A stretch of 43,196 nt of DNA, taken from the NCBI GenBank assembly GCA_943704415.1, contig CALSCO010002057.1, positions 1 through 43,196 of the forward strand, in the 5' to 3' direction. The number at the start of each line of letters is the position of its first letter. Positions within the stretch are counted from its first letter, which is position 1. The notes beneath the pieces are model-generated. The model made no database searches and was not told the DNA's origin. It saw nothing but the letters and a program-made list of their open reading frames with translations. Positions 1 through 10,574 of this stretch are shown one piece after another. A program made the position numbers and the translations under genes. This DNA is from Parvularia atlantis. Taxonomy: Eukaryota > Opisthokonta > Rotosphaerida.

Positions 1-1
1 C

Positions 2-388
2 TCGCCATACTGGGACGACCGGCAAGCTCTCGTCGACTTCCAGCCGTCGCTGGACCTGCGTATCCTCATCCGCACGTGCTTCGTGCAGATCGTGCAGCAG
101 AGCGCGAACAGCAACGTCATGGACGCAGAAGCCACTCTGAAGAACGCGCGAACCAGCTTCTGGTATCACTTCGCCATCAAGTCGCTCTGGCACGCCAAGA
201 CCCTGCATGGCGACTCGTGGGCCGCGGCCGACCAGCTCGTGACGGACAATGTCGCCGTCCTCGACAACCGCGACGCGCCTGTCGAGCGCAAGCGAGTCAT
301 CTACGACCGGCTCGGCGCGATGCTCGCCAGGCTCATGTGCGTCGCGGCCGACGACCTCATCCAGCCGCCAGCCGCGCTGCCCGCCTGA
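2..388 (+). CDS. 3' end of an unidentified protein gene (partial)
   Basis: An open frame enters from the left edge and ends at TGA 386-388, giving about 128 residues of a C-terminus. Composition looks truly coding: mixed hydrophobic and charged residues with several aromatics (SPYWDDRQALVDF, TSFWYHFAIKSLWHAK). Predicted structure would be mostly helical. I do not recognise the family and see no catalytic motif, membrane span or signal. The gene converges on the RapGAP gene with 79 bp between stop codons. The start and most of the protein lie outside the window. Confidence 0.6.
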   Translation, partial: SPYWDDRQALVDFQPSLDLRILIRTCFVQIVQQSANSNVMDAEATLKNARTSFWYHFAIKSLWHAKTLHGDSWAAADQLVTDNVAVLDNRDAPVERKRVIYDRLGAMLARLMCVAADDLIQPPAALPA

Positions 389-467
389 TCGCCCCTATGT
401 GTTAGTCCCGCACTGCCAGTGTTTGATTGCGCGTGAAAGCAAACAAAGAACAACATGTGCATGCCGA

Positions 468-3400
468 TCACGAGCCTGCGGCGGGCCGTGTCAGCGACAG
501 AGCAGCCCAGGCACGCCCCCGAAACGCACTGCCCGACGCTGACTGCTCTTGCGAGCCACCGGGGCTCGACGCCGCCCGCTCGTGCATGGAGCGCAGGTGG
601 ACGTGCTTGAGCGACAGGTCCCGCACGAGCGCCTGCGCATCCTACCCATTGAGCGACCCGCCAGTGCCGGCCCCGCGCGCACGCGTGCACCGCACCCGGT
701 AGTGGTCGTCGACGGCCGCGGGCATCTTGGGCTGCTGCGGCGTCGACGGCTCAGCGTCGAGCGGCGCGGTCAACGAGCTGCCGAAGAAACCGAACGAGCG
801 CCGCTTGCTCAAGGGCGTCTCAGGCCTTGCGATCTGTGCGTCAGCCCGTATACAAGCCCGCCGCGCACCCGCGCGACGCACAGCGGCGACGTGACTGGCG
901 ACGACGTCATGGTCGGCGTCGGCGTCGGCATCGACGTAGTCGCGGTCGGCGTCGGCGTGGCGTCGGCGGCGTCGGGCTGCGGCGCGTCATGGCGGTCCTT
1001 CGCACCCCTGCGGACCGGTCGCGGCGCGTCATATCGTGCATACAACGCGTTGCATGCCCTCACGCACTTGGCAGCGCCAGGGAGCGCCTCGTTGCTGCTG
1101 GACGCCTCGCGCACGTGCCGCGCGTGCCTGCATGCGTGCACATTCAGCCGGCGCAGCAGCACGGGCGCACGACGCACGGCTTGGCCGGTTCCTTGAGCAT
1201 CGACTCGACGAGGTACGTCACAAGGCCTGGAGCGATCGCAGTGTGACCCCCGGCACACGCTGCTCTGCCAGGCGCACCATCGCGCGCACGCTCATGTGGC
1301 TCGCGGAACTTGGGTGCCTTGTAGGCCGCGTTCTCGCCGTTGATCACTGCGCGCGAGCAAGCGCGTCAGTTGCTGTGCGGGTCCGCGGGCCTTGCAGGCG
1401 CACTCTTGGCAAACAAAAAGTGCCGAAACTCGTCCGTCTGGTCAAACTCGGCCGGCTTGGGCACGACCGGGCCAAACTCGGGCACGTCCTCGTTGCTGGC
1501 CACGGCCACGCTGCGTGCGGGCCGTCAGCCCGGTTGTGTGCGGCTCGGCGTTCAGTTTCACCGGTAGCGCGGCAGGCCCGGCGTCGTCGACTTGATGCGC
1601 TGCACAGCCACAAAGATGTGCACGAACTGCGACTTGATCGTGCGCGGGTCGTACTGCACCCACGACAGACACACAGCTGAGTACACGGGCGCGCGCGGCC
1701 GCACGCCACCTGGCCATCGCCGTCGATGAACACAATCATGACGATGTCGTTGCCGATGTGGCGCTTGCGCTGGATCTGGGTCGCCGCGCGGCTGAGCGAC
1801 GCCTCACACACAGCATGGCACCGGCGGCGCACCTGCTGCCGGTCGTCGGCGCTGGTCGAGAACGGCATCAGCGTCGACACGTGGAACATGACCTCAAAGT
1901 GCCGCCACGTCGCGTACACCGAATGCACGCCCGTGGTCTCGTCTGGCGAGCGGCCGTGTGAGCGCCCACGGCCGCTGCAGCGGGGCAAGACAGCGCGCAC
2001 TGCTCGTCGCCAGGCCGCCGGCGTACTTGGTGTGCTCCATCAGGCGCACGCGCTCGCCCATGAACGCGAGGAACGTCTCAAAGGCCTCAGACCCGTGCTC
2101 TGCCGGCCGTGTCAGGCGCGATTCGCTCACGTCGTCCGGCCGCGCACCGTTGCCAAACATCTCCTCCTCGGTCGTCTGCCCGCCCTTGCAATAGAGCACG
2201 CCAAACTTGTACTTGGTGACCATCTGGCGGCCGCAGCGCGCACGCGAGAGAGATGTGAGCCACGACACCAGCCGCGAGCGCCCCGCGCCGCCGCACCCGG
2301 TGCTCGTCAAAACGCACGAGCTCGTCCTCGAGCTTGGGGTTGTCGAGCACCTTCTTGAGCTTGGCCGGGTTCACGCTCGGGTTGATCGTCTGGATCACGT
2401 CCTTCCACGACGGCTTGTTGCGCATCTGCACGCGGCCCATCAGTCGCCCTGCAAGGACTGTGCCGTGCGGCCGCACGCACGCGCGACTGCACAAACACTG
2501 ACGACTCGGAGAAGACAGCGCGCAGATCCACGCCCTCGCGCGTGCGGAAAATGCACCTGTACTGGCTCTCCTCCTGCGCCGCGGCGACCGTTGAGCCAGG
2601 CGCGCGCGCTACGCAAGCACGCGCGCGCACCGGGTTGCTGGGCAGCGGCTCCTTCTTGATCGACACGGCCACGGGGCCGATACGCTCGTCGATGCCGAGG
2701 TAGTTGCGGTGCTCTGACGTGCACGTGCGCGACGTGTTAGCGTCCCTCCTCGTATTCATCGGCGCTGTGCAGGCAAGCCGCACCTTGTCCGCAGAAAAAC
2801 CTGCGGTAGAACGTCGCATTGTCGTCCACGTGCTCGAGCACCACGTCCTGGTTGCGCGGTCGCGCGCGTGAGCACGGCCGACGGGTCACAGGCGCCGCAC
2901 CGCGTAGTCGACGTGCTGCAGGTCGCTGCCGGCCGCCGGCTCGTGCGAGGCCACCGAGGCCTGCGCGCACATGCCTCAGCGATGCCACCGCGTGTGCGCG
3001 CAGGCAACGCACCGAGGTCGAGAACGAGTACGACATGCGGTACTTAATGCTCTTCATGACCGACTGCACGAGCCGCCCGACCTCGAGCCGGAAGCCCGGC
3101 ACGGCCACAAACAGCGGCTGCGGGGCCTGCGGAGCGATGGCGCGTGAGCAGCTGGGCAGACAGGCAGAGGGTGCGCGCACCTTGGCCACTGACGTCATGT
3201 AGTCCATCGACGCCTTCTTGGTCGCCGCGAGCAACCCAAGCAGGTTGTTCTTGAGATTCTCGGCAAAGATTGGCTGGACGGGCCGCGCGTGCGCGCGTGT
3301 GTGAGCCGGCCTCGTGTGCGCACGGCAGCGGACGCGCCTTGGTCCCGCTACGCCGCAGCTCGTCCAGTCCGGCAATAACCCACTTCTCCGTCTCGGTGAG

Positions 3401-4715
3401 CTTAATCGTGGCCTCGATCACAGGCGTGACGTCGACCTTCAGTGGCCCGCGTGAGCCTGGGTCGACCGCGCAGGAAGTTTTCAGCGCACCTGCAGGCTCA
3501 GTCGGTGGATGAGGTCGAGCACGAGCGTGGACACCTCCTGCGTGCGCGCCGCGTCGGTCAGTGCGTGTGCGCGCGGCGAGCGGGCGGTCCGACGCGCCTT
3601 GAACTGAAAGACGATCGCGTTGTTGCGGTACTGGACCACGTCCTGCTTCGTGCGCACGCTGCACAGCTTCGACAGGTTGCGCGACTTTTCGGCGAGCGTA
3701 TGGATCGCCTGCTCGAGCTCGTCTTTGGTCAGGGGCGCGATCGTCTCGGTAAGCAGCGTTGCGGCGTTGACCGATTTATTGCGCGGGAGCGTAGAGCTCT
3801 TGCGCCGCGCCTGCGCCAGCGCAGAGGCTGCTGCGGCTTCGTCGCTCCACCCGCTGTTGGCGGCCGCTGTGGTGGTTGGCGGGGTGTCGGGCTCCTGCTC
3901 GGCCCTCGGTACGGTGCTAGGCGGCTCGGCGTCGTCGGCGACGACCGAGTGCCGCAGCCCACTCGACGCGTCGTGCAGCGCTATCGTCGTCGGCAGCTCG
4001 GGCAGGTCAACCGGCGCGGCGCTGTCGGCCGAGTCGCTCGAGCTGCGCGCAAGTAGCTCCTCCTCGTCGGCGAGGATGATCGAGTGGCGGAACTTTTCGC
4101 GGATGGCGGCGTCGCTGAGCAGGGCTGCGGCGTTTGGGCCGCCGGCTGTGCTCGCTCGGTCGGCGGGCGGCGCAAAGATGTTTGCTGCGGCGTGGCGGCT
4201 AAGGAAACGGGGCCGTTCACGCGCGCGCTTAGCAGACGGCACGCACCCTTCTCCTGCTCGAGGCTGCCGTGCGTGCGCCGCTGGCTGCTCGGCCGGCGCA
4301 CGGGCAGGGTGTCGGCGGGCTTCTTGGCCGGGCGGGGCGCGACGGGCGGGGCGGGCGAGGCAGCCTCGCGCAGCCACGGGACGGCGGCGCCGTTGGCGTC
4401 CTTGCGCAGCGCGCTCGGGCGCACGACCATCTCCTGCACGTCATCGGCGCCGCTGCCGCTGCTGCCGTTGGCGGTCGCGACGGGCGTTGCCGGGCTGGCG
4501 GGCGCGGCGTCGGACGGGCGTCCGCGCAGGTGCACCGTGCGCAGGTCCTCGTTACTCAGCGCCGGCATCCCCGAGCGGCCGAGCGTGCCGCGTCCGGCCG
4601 TGGGCGACGCGCCGGCGGCGGCGCGCGGTGACGCGGGCGGCACTGGTGCGTGGCGTGAGATGACCGCGCGACCGCTCTGGCCCCTATAGTGCCGCGCACC
4701 GGGCGAGCGCGACAT
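468..4715 (-). CDS. Rap/Ran-GAP domain protein (RapGAP family)
   Basis: Predicted GTPase-activating protein for a Rap-type small GTPase. The ATG at 4715 opens [12 protein letters not shown] and the stop is at 468-470; the gene is split by many short introns. The N-terminal third is Ser/Ala/Pro-rich and disordered, followed by helical segments (around 3800-2900). The RapGAP core lies at about 2430-1270: [18 protein letters not shown] (about 2215-2160), a [18 protein letters not shown] segment (about 1930-1870) and [14 protein letters not shown] (about 1770-1725). GNDIV holds the 'Asn thumb' that catalyses GTP hydrolysis in Rap1GAP and tuberin, so the domain should be active. The last exon, after a GTGCG intron ending GGGTAG, encodes [17 protein letters not shown] and a Ser-rich tail. 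It faces the double-PH gene across a 179 bp divergent gap. Domain call is firm; several exon borders are approximate. Confidence 0.88.
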
Positions 4716-4791
4716 CGGAGCCCGTGTTGTGGTCACCTGCCCGTTCGCTCCCCTGGCGCAGCAGCGCACGCGCACGTCAGCCTGCTGCGTC

Positions 4792-4850
<59 letters not shown>

Positions 4851-4894
4851 CGCGCTCAAAACAGCAGACATGCGTGTCACGCTTTCGAAGCTCG
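4716..4894. promoter_or_regulatory. Divergent promoter region between RapGAP and double-PH genes
   Basis: All of the upstream sequence for both genes lies in these 179 bp between the two start codons, so it must hold both core promoters unless they extend into the genes. Its main feature is an uninterrupted GA/TC microsatellite at about 4795-4847. No clear TATA box is seen. The shared promoter role is inferred from gene orientation. Confidence 0.6.
4795..4847. repeat. (GA)n microsatellite, about 26 units
   Basis: A perfect GA dinucleotide run sits about 50 bp upstream of the double-PH start codon and about 80 bp from the RapGAP start. Purine/pyrimidine-asymmetric runs like this are nucleosome-poor and bind GAGA-type factors in other eukaryotes; such a role here is inference. 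Confidence 0.95.
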
Positions 4895-6441
4895 ATGTCG
4901 GACGACGACCTCGGCGAGGACCTGTCGGACACGGAGCGGGAGCGGTCGGGCAGCGACCTGCCGTCGGGCGCGCCGGGCAGCGCGGGCGGGCGCCGGAGCC
5001 GCACGGGCAGCCTCGAGGCCGCGGCGACGGCACACGAGGGCGGCGCGCACCACCAGGCCGCCGCCGCCGACTCGGACGAGGAGGACGGCGACGCGGACGA
5101 GCCGCTCGACGTGGTCAAGGACGAGGCCGTGCTGCGCCAGGGCTACCTGCTCAAGCGTAGCAAGAACCGCATGGTGCGAGCGGCCTGCGAGCGGCTGTTA
5201 CTGTGCGCGCTCACGGATGTCGCGCGCGAAAGGTCTGGAAGCGGCGCTGGTGCGTCCTGCGACGCACGCGCCTGTGCATTTACAAGGACGACGAGGTGCA
5301 GCACCCGGCGTATGAGCTGCGCGGTGCTGACGGCCGCGGCGCGCGCAGGAGTACAAGGCGCTCAAGATCATCAAGATGACCGACTGCAGCGCGCAGCAGG
5401 TGCTCAAGCACAAGATCCGCGTCTTCAAGCTGCGCACGCCCAAGCGCAAGTTCTACTTCAAGGTGCACCGGGCGCGCGGCGGCGGCGCCAGAGCGTGACG
5501 CGGGGGCGCTGCGCAGGCGACTAACTCGGACGAGATGCACGCCTGGGTGGGCGCGCTCAACGCCGTCAAGGTCGTGCGCAACGCCGGTGCGCAGAGATGA
5601 CGCGGCACGCGAATGTGCGATGCGCTCACCCGCGCCGCGCTGGCAGCACCCGCCGCGGCCGACGACGACGAGGAGGACGATCAGCTCGAACTCGAGACGG
5701 AGGCGCCGCTGCAGGTGTCGGCGGGGCCCGCACGGACACCCTTGAGCCGGTGGGGGCACGCGCATGCGGGCTGTGACGGGAGCTAAGGCGTGCACGCGGC
5801 CACAGCATCGCCGAGGCCGACGAGGACCCAGAGTCGGACTACGACTCGGACGGTGGCGGCGTTGCATCGGCGGCGGCCCGCGAGCAGTCGTCGCCGCCGC
5901 CGTCCGGCCCTGTGCCGCAGACGGTGCGCGCTGGGCCCAGCGTTTGACCGCGCCGCTCACGATCGTACGCGACAGTCGGCGGGAGCGCTCGGCGAGCAGG
6001 ACCACGTTCTCAAGGCGGGCTACCTGTACAAGAAGGGCCACGTCAACAAGCGGTGGAAGCGGCGGTGGTTTGTGTTGCGCGCGTCCGGCAAGCTGTACTA
6101 CTACAAGTCTGATAAGGCACGGACCCGCGCTGGGCTGTGCTGTGCTGTGCTGTGCGAGTGCTGACGTGCTGGCGCGCGCACACGGCAGGAGTACGAGCTG
6201 CTGCACATCATCCGGCTCAAGGAGTGCACCGACATCGGCCTGCTCGCGAACCACAAGCGTGAGTTCTGCTTCCAAATCAGCACGGCCAAGGTGCGCACCC
6301 CCCGCACGGCCAGCGAGTGCTCACGTTTGCGCCCGCTCGCAGCGCGTCTTTGTGATCAGCGCCGCGAGCGAGGACGAGCAGCTGTCGTGGCTGACCGCGC
6401 TCCAGACCGAGTTCTCCAAGGCCGGACAAGCCCTGGCATGA
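4895..6441 (+). CDS. Protein with two pleckstrin-homology domains
   Basis: Starts MSDDDLGEDLSDTERE and stops at 6439-6441. An acidic, Ser-rich N-terminus is followed by PH domain 1 (LRQGYLLKRSKNR, then VWKRRWCVLR, IRVFKLRTPKRKFYFK and HAWVGALNAVK with the end Trp). An acidic linker leads to PH domain 2 (LKAGYLYKKGHVNKRWKR, RRWFVLRASGKLYYYK, REFCFQISTAK, QLSWLTALQTEF). Both keep the basic beta1-beta2 loop typical of phosphoinositide-binding PH domains and the terminal Trp. At least six short introns interrupt it, several falling inside the PH folds (for example after KRSKNRM and after YYYKSDK). No enzymatic domain is seen, so it is probably a membrane-recruited adaptor. Its head-to-head placement with a RapGAP gene suggests, but does not show, co-expression. 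Confidence 0.85.
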
Positions 6442-6581
6442 ACGCCGCTCGCAGCGTCTCTCCACGTCCCCGCTACGCGCAATCGCTTCCCTGCTCGCTG
6501 CGCCTTATCTTCCCCCCTCGCTCCTTGCTTTCCTGTCTCGCGCGATAGCACTCTGTACACCACGCCGCAGCGTGCCCGCTG

Positions 6582-7410
6582 CTACTCCCGTCGCAGGTTT
6601 TCGAGGCGCGCCTGCAGCTGCGCGTCCATGTCGTCGGCCTCGCCGGCGGCCTCCTTGCCCTTTGGCGCGTTCTTGGGCGCGTTGACGAGCTGCGGCGGCG
6701 AGGCGGTCAGCAGCAGCAGGTGCACCGGCGGCGGCGAGGTGCGGGCCCGCACCTCGCCCTGGAGGTTGATGCCAATTTCCTCCAGCACCTGCGCCACAAT
6801 CTGCTCGCTCTCGTCCTCGTCCTCCTCGCCGTCCATCACGTCGTCGATCGCGTCGTTCATCATCTCCTCCTTCATGCCCATCACCTCCGACTCGCGCTCA
6901 AAGTCCATCATGATCTGCTGGATCTGCGGCAGCTTGAGCTGCCCGTTCATGCGCCGCATCGCCTGCGCGCGCCGACGTCAGCACGCGGTGTTGCGCGCAC
7001 GTGTGGGCGTGCGCACGCGCCTTCGTCACGCCCTTCATCGCGTCGGCCATCGCCTGCGTCGACCGCAGCGTCTGCATCTTGAGGCTGACGGCCTGCAGCT
7101 GCGTGCGCATGCCGATGAACTTCTCGACGTAGCGCTTCGTCCGCACGAGGTCCTTCGCCATGATTTTGACGGCGTTCTACGCGCGGCGGGGCGTGTGTCG
7201 GTGCGACGCACAAAGGCGCACACGGGGCGCCGCCGCGCGCACAATCTGCCCGCTCTTGGCCATCTTCTTGATGTCGATCACGAGCTTCTTCTGCTGCTGC
7301 TCGAGCTTGGTCCGCTCACGGTCGAGGTCGCGGATGGCCTTGTTGATCGCGCGCTGCTGCTGCCGGATCATCTCGGCGGGCGTCTTGGACGACCCGAACA
7401 GCCACTCCAT
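6582..7410 (-). CDS. VPS2: ESCRT-III subunit Vps2 / CHMP2
   Basis: Three exons (7410-7243, 7176-7021, 6962-6582) give 234 residues, close to the 222 of human CHMP2A. The N-terminus MEWLFGSSKTPAEMIR, the basic helix-1 region, the conserved AMADAMKGVTKAMRRMN and QIQQIMMDFERESEVMGMKE segments, and the acidic C-terminal half match the family closely. The end, ARLENLRRE, is the MIM1 motif that binds the MIT domain of the ATPase Vps4. It forms the membrane-remodelling ESCRT-III polymer in endosomal sorting, cytokinesis and repair. Intron 1 (7177-7242) is GT-AG. Intron 2 (6963-7020) must use a GC donor (AAG|GCGCGT) to restore the conserved GVTK-AM junction. The gene converges on the double-PH gene (140 bp). 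Confidence 0.96.
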
Positions 7411-7896
7411 GTCTCGTCGCGCGCGCGGTCGGGCTGGCTGCGGGTGGCTGCGGCGCCGGCGCGGCGCGGCCGCGTGAGCAACAGCGGCAGCGCGACGTCA
7501 CAGCACACGGGGCGCGCCCAGGCGCAGCTGTGTACATAGTGCAGACTGTTCCATTTCACCATTAACATGCGCGCGACGCTCATTGGTCGGCGTGACCGCT
7601 GTGTCTCTGCGGCCTCTTGGGGCAGGCGCGCGGCCCGTCTTCGTGCGGCGGCGCGGTGCACGGGGGGCGTGCGCGGGCTGCGCGGCCGTCAAGGGGGAAA
7701 GCGGGTGGCGGCGCGTGGCGGTGCCGTGCGCGCGAGGGGGGGGGGCGCCCGCGGCCCCGTCCGCTCTTTTTTTCCTCGCTGCGCGACCTGTGTTTTTTCT
7801 GCGCTCGCGCTCGCACGCACACCGACGACGCACGCCCGCGCCCGCGCCCGCGCCCGCAGACCGCGCCCACCCACCCCGCGAGGACCGTCTGCAGCC
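7411..7896. promoter_or_regulatory. Divergent promoter / 5'-UTR region between Vps2 and Arp3
   Basis: This 486 bp gap is the longest in the window and has no supported gene. It holds a TGTACA palindrome (7531-7536), a run of nine G near 7740, a short T run near 7770, and a tandem (GCCCGC)n tract at about 7831-7858 directly before the Arp3 start. Both flanking genes are likely to be strongly expressed housekeeping genes. Promoter function is inferred from position only. Confidence 0.5.
7831..7858. repeat. (GCCCGC)n hexamer repeat upstream of Arp3
   Basis: Four to five head-to-tail copies of a GC hexamer lie about 40 bp before the Arp3 ATG, probably in its 5' UTR or core promoter. Confidence 0.8.
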
Positions 7897-9520
7897 ATGG
7901 CGCCGCCGGCCGTCGTCATCGACAACGGCACCGGCTACACCAAGATGGGCTTCGCGGGCAACACCGAGCCCCAGTTCATCATCCCCTCGGTCATCGCCAC
8001 CAAGGACGAGAAGGCCAAGACGGGCAACCAGAAGAAGGGCATCGAGGACCTCGACTTTTTCATCGGCGACGAGGCTGTGGCCAACCAGGCGCGCCGCGCC
8101 CGCCCAGCCCCCCGTCGCGTGTACGCTCGACAGCTGACGCGCCGTGCGCCGCGCAGAACACCTACTCCGTGACCTACCCGATCCGCAAGGGCCAAATAGA
8201 GGACTGGGACTTGATGGAGCGCTACTGGGAGCAGTGCATCTTTAAGTACCTGCGCGCCGAGCCCGAGGACCACTACTTCCTGCTGACCGAGCCGCCGCTC
8301 AACGCGCCCGAGGTGTGCACCACCACACTGACGCCGCGCCGCCGCCGTCGTCTCACCCGCGCCTGCGCCCGCGCCCGCAGAACCGCGAGTACACCGCCGA
8401 GATCATGTTTGAGAGCTTCAACGTCCCCGGCCTGTACATCGCCGTGCAGGCCGTGCTCGCGCTCGCGGCGTCGTGGACGTCGGACAAGGCGCGCCCGCCG
8501 CGCGTTACCGGCGGCAGCCCTCTCGTCGCGCTGACGCCGCACGCAGGTATCGGAGCGCACGCTCACGGGCACGGTCGTCGACTCGGGCGACGGTGTCACG
8601 CACGTCATCCCCGTGGCCGAGGGCTACGTGATCGGCTCGGCGATCAAGCACATCCCGATCGCCGGCCGCAACATCACGCAGTTTGTGCAGCAGCTGCTGC
8701 GCGAGCGCGAGACAGGCATCCCGCCGCAGGAGTCGATGGAGGTGCGCGCGCGCGCGCTCGCGCATCGCCGCGAGCACAGCCTCACGCCCGGTCACCTTTG
8801 CCCAGGTCGCCAAGAAGATCAAGGAGCAGTACAGTTACGTCTGCCCCGACATCGTCAAGGAGTTCAACAAGTACGAGGCTGAGCCGTCGAAGTGGTTCAA
8901 GCAGCACCAGGGCCAGGACGCGATCACCAAGAAGCCGTTCTCGGTCGACATCGGCTTTGAGCGCTTCCTCGGCCCCGAGATTTTCTTCAACCCCGAGATC
9001 GCCTCGTCCGACTTCCTCACGCCCCTGCCCGAGGTTGTTGACACGGTCATCCAAAACTCGCCCATCGACACGCGCCGCGGCCTGTACAAGGTGCGCCCGC
9101 GCCCCGTGCGCGCGGCAGAGCTGCGGCTGAGCCCTGTGCCGCGCGCGCGCGCAGAACATCGTGCTTTCGGGCGGCTCGACCATGTTTAAGGACTTTGGCC
9201 GCCGGTTGCAGCGCGACGTCAAGAAGGCCGTCGACAGGCGCATTGAGATGAGCGAGAAGCTCAGCGGCGGCCGCATCAAGGTTCGCTGCCGCGTTTGCCC
9301 GGCGCGCCGCTCAAACGTGCACACGTGCGCCCGCACGCAGGCCGTCCCGCTCGATGTCAACGTCATCTCGCACAAGATGCAGCGCTACGCCGTCTGGTTC
9401 GGCGGCAGCATGCTCGCGTCGACCAACGAGTTCTACTCGGTCTGCCACACCAAGGCCCAGTACGACGAGCAGGGCCCGTCCATCGCGCGCTACAACGCCG
9501 TCTTTGGCGGCGTCAAGTAA
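7897..9520 (+). CDS. ARP3: Actin-related protein 3 (Arp2/3 complex)
   Basis: Seven exons (7897-8088, 8157-8312, 8381-8488, 8547-8741, 8806-9090, 9155-9280, 9341-9520) sum to 1242 nt and 413 residues, against 418 in human ACTR3. All six introns are in phase 0 and 58-68 bp long. The start [20 protein letters not shown] carries the phosphate-1 loop of the actin fold. Also diagnostic are [39 protein letters not shown] (phosphate-2 loop) and [20 protein letters not shown]. With Arp2 and five ARPC subunits it nucleates branched actin filaments, which points to amoeboid or endocytic actin use. Introns 1 and 3 need GC donors (CAG|GCGCGC and AAG|GCGCGC); using downstream GTs would add residues absent from other Arp3 proteins. 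It converges on a small membrane-protein gene (241 bp). Confidence 0.98.
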
Positions 9521-9761
9521 ATATCCTTATTCCGCCCGCACGGCAGCCCGCGCCACCCTCTCCCTCTTCGTGCACGCGCGCGCACACACACTCTCGCCGG
9601 GCGTACTCCTCCCCCTCGTCTGTGGCCCCATGTCCGTCTCCTCCCGCGTGTCCCGCTCTTCCCTCCTCCCCTCGCTGTCCCTGTGCTGGCGTTCGGTTCC
9701 CCGTGTCGCCCAGAGGCCGGCCCATAGGCCGGCACACAATCACACAAGCGCCACGCGCGCG

Positions 9762-10419
9762 TCAGTGGAAGCCCTCAGGCAGCTTGCTCACCGGCACGGG
9801 CGTGAGCGCGTGCACGATCATCGCCGCGACGACGCCGAGCGAGCCGCCGCGCGTGACGCCCGTCGCGGCCTGCGTCACGAGCGCGCCCGCGATGCCGCCC
9901 GCCGCCGCGCCGTACTGCCGCCGCAAAAGCGCGTGAGACGTTGCCCGTCAGCAGACACTCGCCGGCACGCACCGCGCTGTACACGTCGACGCGGTTCTGG
10001 TGGTAGTTCCAGCGCAGGCGGTACGCGCGGTCGTAGTTGCGCTCGTCCGTCGACGTGCCGGCCATGTACCAGCCGGCCGCGGCCATCGCGACCATGCCGA
10101 CCGACTGCGCGCGCTTCTGGCTCAGGCGCGGCGCGCCACTCGCTTGAGGTCAACGCCGCACCGCGCCCACGAAGCTCTGGTAGCCGAGCGTGTTGAAGAT
10201 CTCGAGCGGTGTGAAGCGCTTCCACAGGACGATGCTCGGGATGGCCGTGACCACGCCCAGGGCCGAGCCTGTTTGGCGCGCTTGCTTTTGGCGGGCCGTT
10301 TTTTGTGCGCGCCGCGCGGGCGCACCGGTCTGGATGCCCTTGATGGCGCAGTGGCGCACGACCTCCTGCACCGGGTGCGCGATCTCGTCCGCGCTCTTGG
10401 TCGTGCTCGCCGTGGCCAT
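9762..10419 (-). CDS. Small Gly/Ala-rich multi-span membrane protein, unrecognised
   Basis: Four exons give about 165 residues, from MATASTTKSADEIAHP to a stop at 9762-9764 (end VSKLPEGFH). Introns are GTGCG...AG; the last begins just after RVDVYSA and contains a CTGAC box. About three hydrophobic Gly/Ala-rich segments are visible: SALGVVTAIPSIVLW, SVGMVAMAAAGWYMAG, and AAAGGIAGALVTQ continuing into GSLGVVAAMIVHAL. A conserved-looking basic stretch (RNYDRAYRLRWNYHQNRVD) separates the second and third. Small Gly-rich helices recall Tim17/Tim22/Tim23-type or similar mitochondrial inner-membrane proteins, but I cannot assign a family. It is divergent from the EGF/PP2C gene across 155 bp. Confidence 0.7.
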
Positions 10420-10504
10420 GCCACTGTCGCGCCGCTGCCGGTCACGCGGTCGAGTTTCGAGTCGGACGCTCGTGCTGCCGGCTGGTGCACCGCTTCTTCT
10501 TTGT

Positions 10505-10521
10505 CCCCCCCCCCCCCCCCC
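10505..10521. repeat. Poly(C) run of 17
   Basis: A homopolymer C tract lies in the 155 bp divergent gap between the small membrane protein gene (start 10419) and the EGF/PP2C gene (start 10575). It is likely length-variable and an assembly risk. Confidence 0.9.
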
Positions 10522-10574
10522 TTGCCGCGAACCACTGACGCCGCGCGGCGCACTTTGCCAGGCTGCGCTGAGCG

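Noticed and set aside
2-388. Aminoglycoside-type nucleotidyltransferase as identity of the left-edge gene
   Set aside because: Only a vague helical resemblance; no catalytic motif is present in the visible part.
8089-8156. Use of a downstream GT donor in Arp3 intron 1
   Set aside because: It would add about ten Arg/Pro-rich residues at a point with no insertion in other Arp3 proteins; the GC donor gives an exact junction.
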